Shown: one piece after another, positions 1 through 7,746 of the stretch
Numbering within the stretch: the stretch's first letter is position 1
Layout of the letters: every line of letters starts with the position of its first letter
Source: Opitutia bacterium
GTDB lineage: Bacteria > Verrucomicrobiota > Verrucomicrobiia > Opitutales > T3Sed10-336
Length of the DNA: 58,146 nt
Assembly: GCA_003558065.1 (NCBI GenBank)
Contig: PWMU01000185.1
Location: 1 to 58,146 of the forward strand
Reading direction: 5' to 3'
Notes under the pieces: model-generated
Told to the model about the DNA's origin: nothing
Databases searched by the model: none
The model's input: only the letters and a program-made list of their open reading frames with translations
Position numbers and translations under genes: made by a program

Positions 1-347
1 CCTACGGGTACCAAACTTTTGTCGGCGACCGGGGAGTCCGCTTGTCGGGGGGACAGCGACAGCGCCTGTTCATTGCCCGGGAGCTTTACAAGAACCCGCG
101 GCTCCTCATTTTGGATGAAGCCACCAGCGCGCTCGACAGCGAGTCGGAGCAATCTATTCAGAAGAGTGTCCAATGCCTGAAGGGAAAAAGTACAATCGTA
201 CTGATTGCCCATCGCTTATCGACGATCAAAAGTGCCGATTATATTTACGTTCTCGATAAAGGTAGGGTAATTGAGCACGGAGACTATGAAACTCTTACGA
301 AAAACGGCATTAGTTTTCAACGTATGGTTGCATTGCAACAATTGTAG
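1..347 (+). CDS. ABC exporter, C-terminal end (partial)
   Basis: The open frame enters from before base 1, so only the last 115 or so residues of the ATP-binding domain are present. Visible are the ABC signature LSGGQRQR, a Walker B with switch (LLILDEATSALDSE), the D-loop, and the H-loop in IAHRLST. This is the end of a fused membrane-plus-ATPase half-transporter of the lipid/polysaccharide/peptide exporter type (MsbA-like family). The membrane domain and Walker A lie outside the window, so the substrate cannot be read. The neighbouring deacetylase, GNAT, kinase-like and GT2 genes suggest an envelope or exopolysaccharide locus. That link is inference. Confidence 0.9.
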   Translation, partial: YGYQTFVGDRGVRLSGGQRQRLFIARELYKNPRLLILDEATSALDSESEQSIQKSVQCLKGKSTIVLIAHRLSTIKSADYIYVLDKGRVIEHGDYETLTKNGISFQRMVALQQL

Positions 348-611
348 AGCAACAAAAACCGTGTTCTGGTTTTTGCGGTCCCAACAGGAACTATGGAAGG
401 GGTTTTGGGGCGGCTGTCGGTTTATAGTAGAGGAAGAGGGTGAGTGGAAAAGAAGAGATATGCTGAATAGGCTGATCGATCGTGTCGGTCATCCAGAATT
501 CGGCTATTTCTCGTAGTAGCTCATTGGAATTATCCTAAGCATAAGAAATGAAGATGCGTTGTGGTGAAAGGATGGGATGGGGAATTATTAGAACGGTGCA
601 TTTGATGTTAT
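348..611. other. Intergenic, no gene seen
   Basis: About 260 bases between the exporter and the deacetylase. A short open frame overlaps the exporter end in another frame but has no recognisable content or ribosome site. Nothing else supportable is seen. Confidence 0.5.
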
Positions 612-1703
612 ATGAAGAAGATAATTGCGATTAAATCGTTAAGGCAAAATTGCAAAGCGGCATCGTTTAAGGTGCGATCCTGTCTGTCGATGATTGTCCG
701 TTCCGTGGAGCCACATGCCTCGAACACTTTGGAGCGGTCTCTTCTGGTGATGCACGCCCATTATTACCCGAATCCGAAGATTGAGGGGAATGACGTTGAG
801 GTTATCAGGCAGAACTTGCAATGGCTTAAGGAAAACTGCAATGTGGTGCCATTGTCTGAGGGGTTGAGGTGTCTGGAGCGGGGAATGACGCTTCCAAAAC
901 GTGCGGTTTCCATGGTGGTCGATGACGCCACCGCCGGATTCGCCGATCAAGGGCTGCCGCTTTTGGCCGAGGCGGGAATTCCGTATTCGCTGGCCGTAAT
1001 TCCGGGATTTGTTGAGTCCGGAACCCGGGATTACAAGATGGCGCGGCTTATGCACATGGGCGGGCATCACTTTCGCGCGAAGGGAAGAACAGTTTTGAAA
1101 AAGGCAAAGGAATGGTTTCGCCTGAAGGATGAAAAAGAAGAAGGCGTTGACCTCAACACCCTTTTTGTACGTGCCAGGGAGCTGAGTGACGCATCGCTTT
1201 CGGAACTGTTGAACCTCCTCCAGGTGCCGCATCATAATATGATGAACTGGAAGCAACTCAGGCGGTTGACCGGGACGGGGCAGGTGGAGCTGGTGTCGCA
1301 CACAATGTCGCATCCTCATTTGCGGCATGCGAATGAAGACTGGCTTGAGTGGGAGACTCTCGGTGCGAAGCGCGCCCTCGAAGGCGCAACCGGTGAACCG
1401 GTCGATGTTTTTGTCTACCCCTACGGGCACCGGAAAGATGCGAACAGGAAGGTGGTAAATGCGTTGCAGAGGGCGGGGTACGAATACGGTCTGTTGACGC
1501 GAAAAGGGATTACCACCGGAAAGACCTGTCGGTTTCGGATTCCCAGGGTGAACGCGGAGGTGCCGGAGACCGTGTTTCGAAAGCATGCCAGTACAGCCGG
1601 TTGGGCGATCCTTTACGGAAGTCGACCGGCTGACGAAAATCCGATTGAATGCCGATCGCGTGGCAGGGGCGCCGAGCATTCAAACGGGGTGAATCAACCC
1701 TGA
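612..1703 (+). CDS. Polysaccharide deacetylase (NodB-homology) family protein
   Basis: A 363-residue protein with the NodB fold (PF01522 type), which removes N- or O-acyl groups from polysaccharides using a metal. Seen directly: VVDDATAGF near residue 100, where the paired Asp of the usual FDDG motif sits; SHTMSHPHL near residue 230, giving the two metal-binding His (H-x3-H); and VYPYG near residue 265, another family motif. No convincing signal peptide is seen, so it may act in the cytoplasm or be anchored by partners. It precedes an SGNH hydrolase on the same strand, a typical pairing in exopolysaccharide loci. A long antisense frame over the same bases is treated as a shadow. Confidence 0.85.
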   Translation: MKKIIAIKSLRQNCKAASFKVRSCLSMIVRSVEPHASNTLERSLLVMHAHYYPNPKIEGNDVEVIRQNLQWLKENCNVVPLSEGLRCLERGMTLPKRAVSMVVDDATAGFADQGLPLLAEAGIPYSLAVIPGFVESGTRDYKMARLMHMGGHHFRAKGRTVLKKAKEWFRLKDEKEEGVDLNTLFVRARELSDASLSELLNLLQVPHHNMMNWKQLRRLTGTGQVELVSHTMSHPHLRHANEDWLEWETLGAKRALEGATGEPVDVFVYPYGHRKDANRKVVNALQRAGYEYGLLTRKGITTGKTCRFRIPRVNAEVPETVFRKHASTAGWAILYGSRPADENPIECRSRGRGAEHSNGVNQP

Positions 1704-1752
1704 TGCTGCAAACCCGTTTTGCCAAAGGGTGTGTAAGAAAAGAGATGGGTTG

Positions 1753-3120
1753 ATGTTTCAAAGGACTAATTATGATTTTATTATGAGAGATTTATTTCGT
1801 TTGACATTCGGTATGTGCAGGATTTTGGGACTGGGAGTGTCTATATTTTTATCTGCCGGGAATAGCGTGGCCACAAAAGCCGAAAACGTACTCGTTTTCG
1901 GCGACAGTTTGTCCGATGAATATGCATTTATGCCGTTCAGCGAATCGGACAACCCGGATTGGCGGGCGCGGAACTGGGTGGAGATTCTTGCCGAGGTACG
2001 GGAGGAAGATTTGGGTTTTGGAGAGTACCGCGAGGATCCGTGGGATGCTGTCCGCAGGGAGGGGTTCGAGTACAATTGGGCGGTTCCCGGAATGACGGCG
2101 GCACAGTTGCGAATGTTGTTGTCGGATCCGGAGTTTGCGGGTGAACGAGAGATGTTGGACGAGCAGATTGACGGTCATGTGGACCGGGCGGTGGTCATGA
2201 TCGGCGTGAATGACTTTTACAACACGTACAGCTCGATTTACGGAGGAAGTGACGGTGGGGCGCTGGGTGAACGGGTAAACGAAGATATTGAGTTTATTGT
2301 GAGCTACCTTAAGTCGGTGAATGGTCGGCTTGCGATTGCCGTCGCGAACATTCCGGATCCGGGGGCCACACCTCGGGTTGTTGAGCGCTACCCCGACCCG
2401 GCTGGACGGAAGCGGGTGGAGGGGGCGATTCGCGAGGCCAATGAGGGGATTCAGACGATGGTCGGGGAGAAGGGATTGGCGCTGATCGATCTTTTCTCGG
2501 TTTCCATCCGCTTAATTGAAGGAACGCCTTTTCTGGTTGACGGACTGGACATTCTTGAACGCGGGCATCCGGATAACCATCCGAATTTCCTATTTACCCG
2601 GGATGACTTTCATCCCGGAACGGTGGCTCATGGGGTTTATGCGAACCAGGTGATCGAAGCCATTAATCTTGAGTGGGAGGGGGGAGTCGAGTCAATCGAG
2701 GAAGCGTCAATACTTGCGCTCGCCGGACTGCCTGTGGAGGAGTCTTTCGAGGAATGGATTAGGCATTTTAGAGTAGGCGATAGCGGGCTTGACGCGACGC
2801 CGGGAGGTGACGGTATTCCCAATGCGGTAAAGTATGTTCTCGGGCTGAATCCGGAGCGAAACGAGAATGGACGATTTCCGGAGGCGGAGACGGTGTTCAA
2901 CGAGAACGGGGAGATGACGCTGGAAGTGACCTACCGGCCCCGGCGTGACGAGAACGGACGGTTTTCTCTGAGCCCCAGGTATTCGGAGGATTTTTTCAAC
3001 TGGGAAGACGTGCCTCCCCAACAAAAGGAGGTTGGCGGGGACGGATCGATTCGGGCGTTCATGCCGCTGGCAAACGGACGCGGGTTCATGAGATTCAGGG
3101 TAATTATTGAAGAACCCTGA
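1753..3120 (+). CDS. Secreted SGNH/GDSL hydrolase with C-terminal DGIPN module
   Basis: An esterase/lipase-type SGNH hydrolase. Block I (FGDSLSD, catalytic Ser) is near residue 50, block III (GVNDF, Asn) near 150, and block V (DDFHPG, catalytic Asp and His) near 284. The N terminus has a hydrophobic stretch (ILGLGVSIFLSAG) before the mature part, so export is likely. After the catalytic domain, from about residue 320, comes a module with GGDGIPNAVKYVLGLNP and the ending GFMRFRV. The same module closes two other secreted proteins in this window. Starts are possible at GTG 1729, ATG 1753 and ATG 1783; none has a strong Shine-Dalgarno, and 1783 would leave the tightest signal peptide. The substrate is unknown. 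Confidence 0.82.
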   Translation: MFQRTNYDFIMRDLFRLTFGMCRILGLGVSIFLSAGNSVATKAENVLVFGDSLSDEYAFMPFSESDNPDWRARNWVEILAEVREEDLGFGEYREDPWDAVRREGFEYNWAVPGMTAAQLRMLLSDPEFAGEREMLDEQIDGHVDRAVVMIGVNDFYNTYSSIYGGSDGGALGERVNEDIEFIVSYLKSVNGRLAIAVANIPDPGATPRVVERYPDPAGRKRVEGAIREANEGIQTMVGEKGLALIDLFSVSIRLIEGTPFLVDGLDILERGHPDNHPNFLFTRDDFHPGTVAHGVYANQVIEAINLEWEGGVESIEEASILALAGLPVEESFEEWIRHFRVGDSGLDATPGGDGIPNAVKYVLGLNPERNENGRFPEAETVFNENGEMTLEVTYRPRRDENGRFSLSPRYSEDFFNWEDVPPQQKEVGGDGSIRAFMPLANGRGFMRFRVIIEEP

Positions 3121-3169
3121 CGCCAACCGTTGAGAAAGGAAGAGTGCGGCGAGCGCCTTCTCCGTGTTC

Positions 3170-4318
3170 CTAAAGGTATCGCAGCGGAAGGTCGCCCTCG
3201 ATCAGGGAGGGGTCCCAGGTGCCGGGGTCCGCAAAATGCTCCTGGAGTTCGGGCAGGCGGGAGCCGTAGTAGAAATGGGAAAAGCCCCTTGTGACCCGGT
3301 AAAGGCCGAGATCGGCGAGCAGTTTTTGTTTCTCCAGGCTCAGACCGGTTATCTCGATACTGTTGATCCCGTGCTCCATCGCGTCCTTGGCGATCGAAGC
3401 AAGGAGCGAGGTCACGGCGGACGCGGTTTCATCCAGAAGCTGGAGATCGGTGAGCGAGATCAGACGGGATTTGGGATCGAAATGGGTGATCGCGAAACCG
3501 CGGATATCCTCGTCCCGGTGAAGCAGGTAGAGGTGGGCGTCACCGGAGGAAAGTTTCGACCCCAGGCGCCACCGCAAGGTTTCCGTGTCCCGGAATGCCA
3601 GCAACCGATTCGGATACTGCTCGATAAGGTCGCGCCAGAAGGTGTCAAAGCGATCGTCGACCACGGTTTCTGACGTTACTTTCCATTCCGGAGCGATCTT
3701 CAGGCCGAAGCGTCCCCTGGAAAGGACGGAATCCCGGATGCGGTAGAGTGAAGCGAGGCCGAGGTGGCAGGGACCCTTGACGTGAGGGATCTTCAGCTTC
3801 CGAAGTGGCCGGGCCGGGTGGTGGCGGTAATTGAGAACGAGGTAGTGGCGGTATTGAGCGCCCGGCGGAGCAACGAACGTCGGCTTCCCGTAGGCCTCGA
3901 GAATCCGCTTGGTTTTGCTTGAGGCGGTCGTGGTCGGGAGGAGGTCGACGTTCGGTTGGCCCAGGTACCTCCGCATAAGCGAAAGGGAATGCGAGCGGAA
4001 TCCTTCGTCGACGTACCAGCCGCTGGCGACGGCGGCGGTGAGCGTCCGTTTTCCGAGCTTGTAGCGGTCGGGGATATTGAGCACGGCCCCCACGATCGTT
4101 CCGTGGTCCTCCAGCACCCAGCCGATCGGCCAAGGCTGATCGACACCTTTCATGGCGGGATTTTCGTCCCACAGACGGCGCCATTTTTCGTAAAAAGAGG
4201 GCTGGTTTGGGGATTCGGGCGAGTGGACGGCCGTAAAAATACCGGCCTGTCGCCATAAGGCGTCCAAGCCGGAATAATCCATAAAAGTCGCTTCACGTAT
4301 GGCAGTGGATTTTTCCAT
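3170..4318 (-). CDS. GNAT-like acyltransferase
   Basis: A protein of about 382 residues. The N-terminal half starts like a GNAT acetyltransferase (AIREATFMDYSGLDALW, then WVLEDHGTIVGAVLNIP, the usual strand pair), and the C-terminal half has a second similar stretch (HRDEDIRGFAITHF, then LLASIAKDAMEHGINSIEIT), so it may be a tandem GNAT fold. It probably transfers an acyl group to an amine, possibly a nucleotide sugar given the neighbours; the substrate cannot be read. I place the start at the internal Met (4318), because the upstream extension to 4456 is AT-rich and does not look like this family. It is transcribed against the flanking genes. Confidence 0.68.
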   Translation of the reverse strand: MEKSTAIREATFMDYSGLDALWRQAGIFTAVHSPESPNQPSFYEKWRRLWDENPAMKGVDQPWPIGWVLEDHGTIVGAVLNIPDRYKLGKRTLTAAVASGWYVDEGFRSHSLSLMRRYLGQPNVDLLPTTTASSKTKRILEAYGKPTFVAPPGAQYRHYLVLNYRHHPARPLRKLKIPHVKGPCHLGLASLYRIRDSVLSRGRFGLKIAPEWKVTSETVVDDRFDTFWRDLIEQYPNRLLAFRDTETLRWRLGSKLSSGDAHLYLLHRDEDIRGFAITHFDPKSRLISLTDLQLLDETASAVTSLLASIAKDAMEHGINSIEITGLSLEKQKLLADLGLYRVTRGFSHFYYGSRLPELQEHFADPGTWDPSLIEGDLPLRYL

Positions 4319-4536
4319 GAAAATATATTCCCTGATTGTCGCCCTAGATCCTAAAAAAAACGAAATCAATTTCGAATTGCAAAATGCGGATAAAAAGTGG
4401 TTTGGTTTGCTAAAAAATGGAAATTTTGAAAGTAGTTTGGTGTCAGGCGATTCCAATGCAGAGAGTGATAAAATCTATTGCCCCTTAAATATTCTGGCAT
4501 ACAAGCCTATAAGCTCAAACACGATTCAGTAAAATA

Positions 4537-5598
4537 ATGAACTATCGCGGTATCGACCCAATTAAAACGCTGCGTCAATTGAATGAAATTGAGCATAAGT
4601 GCGGAATCCTGGACGGAAAGTCGGGAAAAAAGCGAATCGCCTATTTCAATGGACAGGGATGGATATACCTGCAGACAAACCTTCAGAGATTTACGAGTAT
4701 AAAATATTGGGTGATGCTTTTCAAATTAGCTCTCAAGAGCATTGTTAAAAAGGGTAGCAGGAATAACATGAATAATCTCCGATCAGCATTGTACATATGT
4801 AGCTCAAGAGTCCAGGCATCAAGGGTTCGACTGCGCAATAATATTATTGCGTTCTATCCTGAACGAGGGGTTGTTTGCAAATTTGTTCGAGATAATCCGA
4901 AACGCAATTCGCAATGCCTGCGTAACGAATGCAACACCCTCAAGAAGCTGCAGGATTTTGGCGGCTTGCCAGTCCCCAGGGTACACTCCTATGTTGAAAC
5001 TCCCGTGCAGGCCCTGTTTATGGACCACGTTGGGAATCGTCAAGTAAGTATGGAGGAAGTGCAATCTGTTTCGGAACATATAATTGAAAGAATTGTTAAA
5101 TGGTATGAATTTTATGGTATACGGTTTCTTTCTGCTAACGAGCATCCAATAATTAAACGGTTTTTAATGGATAAAAATGAATACTTTAGATGTGGATGGA
5201 ATGAGAGCGAAGTAACTGTAATTAAGGAAGTACTTGACTTCGTAGGTAGCCTGAGTATCGGGATCTCGCGGATTCATGGAGATTTATATCCAAGTAATAT
5301 CATGATAAATCCCGAGGGGGGGGTTGTTGTAATCGACTGGGAGCTTAGTCGAGATGATATGGTTGCGATTGATTTTAACGCATTATGTACAGTGTCACCG
5401 CATGTTGAGGAAATGTGGCGGAAATGGCGTGTATCTATCGGTAATAGCAAGATGCAAGTATGTCCTGACGCCGAGTTGCACCTAGCGTATATTGTAAGAA
5501 ATCATGACCTCAGCAGACTGACTGACAGTGCCCAGATACGGAAAAATGTGCTAGCAGCATGTTATTCGATCAATCACTTGATTCGTCCCGATAACTGA
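4537..5598 (+). CDS. Aminoglycoside phosphotransferase/kinase-like protein
   Basis: A 353-residue protein with the catalytic core of small-molecule and lipopolysaccharide kinases: IHGDLYPSNIM near residue 245 (Brenner motif, catalytic Asp and Asn) and VVVIDWELS near 265 (the DFG-equivalent Asp that holds magnesium). It therefore probably phosphorylates a small molecule or a sugar in a glycan, using ATP in the cytoplasm. The coding region is much AT-richer than most of the window, as are the next two genes, which suggests the three came together by transfer. The upstream stretch 4319-4536 holds no supportable gene. Confidence 0.75.
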   Translation: MNYRGIDPIKTLRQLNEIEHKCGILDGKSGKKRIAYFNGQGWIYLQTNLQRFTSIKYWVMLFKLALKSIVKKGSRNNMNNLRSALYICSSRVQASRVRLRNNIIAFYPERGVVCKFVRDNPKRNSQCLRNECNTLKKLQDFGGLPVPRVHSYVETPVQALFMDHVGNRQVSMEEVQSVSEHIIERIVKWYEFYGIRFLSANEHPIIKRFLMDKNEYFRCGWNESEVTVIKEVLDFVGSLSIGISRIHGDLYPSNIMINPEGGVVVIDWELSRDDMVAIDFNALCTVSPHVEEMWRKWRVSIGNSKMQVCPDAELHLAYIVRNHDLSRLTDSAQIRKNVLAACYSINHLIRPDN

Positions 5599-5716
5599 GG
5601 TTCTTGTATTCCTTATTAAAATGACCTTTCCATCGGGAAATTGTTCGAGGAACATTTTCCTTACCTTTTCGAAGAGGCTCTAGATAAACTTGGATATTCA
5701 GCTAAGAAAAAAAGAA

Positions 5717-6706
5717 ATGATGGATTTACGATCTCCCAGTGATATATTGCAAATCTATGTGTTTTCGTTCAATCGTGGCCCGTTTTTGAAAAACTGTATT
5801 CAGTCTTTAGAACGGTGTGTTTCGGAGTATTTTGTTACGATAATTGACGACAATAGTAATGACCCTGAGACGGTTCAGGTTTTAAAGGGACTTTCGAAAA
5901 AGTATACTGTGTACCAACCGGACATTGGAAGCGCAAAGTCAGATTTTAAGACGGGTGGGCTATCTGGGAATATGAATTATGCAATTGACGATGCAATTGC
6001 ACGGAATCGAAAATACGCGCTATTCATTCAAGATGATATGCAGATTGTTCGAACTATTACAGATTTGGATCTCGAAAATTTTGACCGGTATTTTTCAGGA
6101 AACAAAAAAAGCGTTGAGCTCCACACTTGTTTTCTAAAATCCAAGTATCGAGAATCAGATGACCATCATAGCGAGATTGATTCGAGCAGGACGGCATACG
6201 TTAGAGACGAAGACGCAATTGGGAATATTTATTTTTCAGACGTCGGTGTATTTTATCCGAAACGAGTCAAGGAGCTTTTTGGCGAATTTATTGTTAGCGA
6301 TGGCGATCTTGTTAGCGAAGAGGAGAACGAAGAACGAGCGAAGGGTTTGGGGTTGTACATGGGGGTCTATGCTTGGCCATTCATGCACTGGCTTCCTTTT
6401 CCGAGTTCGCATAGGGGGAAGGTCCGCAACCTTTCGCATCGACTAATGGAGCGACTGGGCGGCTCCGGAATGCACCCTTTCGAATATATGAGTGCTGGTA
6501 TGGTGGAAACGCTGATGGCGCGAGATCTTGAGGTGCGGCCATATGGAGAGGACTTCTTAAAAAGTCCTACTGCACCAATTGTTCCATTTTGGTCAACCCA
6601 GGGTGGTAAATCGAACACAAATAGACGTGGAGGATGGAGACGGATTGCCGGTCGTATGATCTCACGATTTGATCATCTTTTGCGAGGTGTGCGATCAGGT
6701 TTGTGA
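5717..6706 (+). CDS. Glycosyltransferase family 2-like protein
   Basis: The N terminus reads IYVFSFNRGPFLKNCIQSL, then FVTIIDDNSNDPET, the GT-A nucleotide-sugar-binding fold of family 2. Near residue 115 comes FIQDDMQIV, equivalent to the metal-binding DxD. It likely adds a sugar during exopolysaccharide or O-antigen synthesis, at the cytoplasmic face. I see no transmembrane helix. The frame can open at a TTG (5690); the ATG pair at 5717/5720 is the more natural start. The C-terminal third (residues about 215-330) matches nothing I recognise. The gene lies in the AT-rich segment with its neighbours on the same strand. Confidence 0.8.
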   Translation: MMDLRSPSDILQIYVFSFNRGPFLKNCIQSLERCVSEYFVTIIDDNSNDPETVQVLKGLSKKYTVYQPDIGSAKSDFKTGGLSGNMNYAIDDAIARNRKYALFIQDDMQIVRTITDLDLENFDRYFSGNKKSVELHTCFLKSKYRESDDHHSEIDSSRTAYVRDEDAIGNIYFSDVGVFYPKRVKELFGEFIVSDGDLVSEEENEERAKGLGLYMGVYAWPFMHWLPFPSSHRGKVRNLSHRLMERLGGSGMHPFEYMSAGMVETLMARDLEVRPYGEDFLKSPTAPIVPFWSTQGGKSNTNRRGGWRRIAGRMISRFDHLLRGVRSGL

Positions 6707-6810
6707 AATCCAGTGAAGAGGTGCATGTGCGGTTAGGTTTTTGAGGTGATTGCGTCGCAGTTATAGGCATTGGGGTGAGTTGAAAGTAAAACTGGAATTG
6801 GCGTTGGAAA

Positions 6811-7746
6811 ATGAGAAATACCTGGAGATCGATGACGGATGTTGTTTCGAGGAAAATGCGAAGGGTTATCGGTTGGGAAACGAAACCGTTATATTCATGT
6901 CACGATTTGCGTGAAAATGGATATGGACCAATAGAAGCCTATTATAGGCATGGTGGCGATCCATGTATTGTGCGGTTTGAGTTGGCGAACTGTAGATGGT
7001 TTGGGGCAAGCGGCTTGGCTTATAGTTCAAGTTCGCTGCATCCTTATGTTCAGACATTGATCGATTATTCGAAGGGAAGATGCGGGGAATACAAGGGGTC
7101 GTTTTTGGAATTTTATTGGAAAGTTTGGAAACCTGAGAATCTGGCGGAATATTTTGGGTTATCAACGGAGAATGCGCACCCACTGTTAGCCAATTCACCG
7201 GCAATTCATAATTTCTTCCCTTGGTCGCCTGTCAGGCGTTTGCTCTATTTAGAGAATCAGGAATGGAAGAAAGATTTGGAGCGTTTTGGGTTGTGCGATG
7301 AGAAGTCCTCGCCAGCGCGTTCGTGTGGTCCGAAATCTACATCTTTTGGGGAAGCTCGGTTTGGGCATTTGATAAATGTATATGAAAGCATTAAAGTGAA
7401 TGGCTATTGTGATCGGACCTCACCTCGAGTGCGTTATAGCAAGCAGCATATTGTCGGAAACTGTTTGGTTCGAGGTCGCGATGTCCGGATAGTTGTTGCT
7501 AATGGACAACATCGGGCTGCGGCGTTGGTTGCTCATGGGCAGATCGTTGCCCCAATAATTGTTCACTGCAAAAACGGGCGAGGACCAAATATTGTTCGCA
7601 GGGAAGATGTTAATGTTTGGCCGATGGTGCAGATGGGGCTATTTCGGGAGGACGATGCCGTTTCAATATTCGATCGGATATTTGATGCGATTCCTCCAGA
7701 ATCTCTTCGCGCCGGTACTCGCGGATTTCGGGAATTTGAGTGCTAG
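6811..7746 (+). CDS. Unknown protein with ParB-like VxNGQHRAAA motif
   Basis: A 311-residue protein I do not recognise as a whole. The C-terminal half contains VVANGQHRAAALVAHG near residue 230, which resembles the (D/N)G-x-HR-x-AA signature of the ParB/sulfiredoxin-like fold, a nucleotide-binding module. The N-terminal half is rich in Trp, Tyr and Cys and has no recognised domain. It sits last in the AT-rich group after the GT2 gene, so a role in glycan assembly or its control is possible but only inferred. Its stop codon overlaps, by the palindrome CTAG, the stop of the converging large secreted-protein gene. Confidence 0.55.
   Translation: MRNTWRSMTDVVSRKMRRVIGWETKPLYSCHDLRENGYGPIEAYYRHGGDPCIVRFELANCRWFGASGLAYSSSSLHPYVQTLIDYSKGRCGEYKGSFLEFYWKVWKPENLAEYFGLSTENAHPLLANSPAIHNFFPWSPVRRLLYLENQEWKKDLERFGLCDEKSSPARSCGPKSTSFGEARFGHLINVYESIKVNGYCDRTSPRVRYSKQHIVGNCLVRGRDVRIVVANGQHRAAALVAHGQIVAPIIVHCKNGRGPNIVRREDVNVWPMVQMGLFREDDAVSIFDRIFDAIPPESLRAGTRGFREFEC

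Noticed and set aside
639-1679. A 346-residue minus-strand frame over the deacetylase
   Set aside because: No domain can be seen, while the plus strand has clear NodB motifs.
4319-4532. A 77-residue plus-strand frame (4299-4532) opposite the GNAT start
   Set aside because: No domain, no ribosome site, and it is the antisense of the rejected upstream extension of the GNAT frame.
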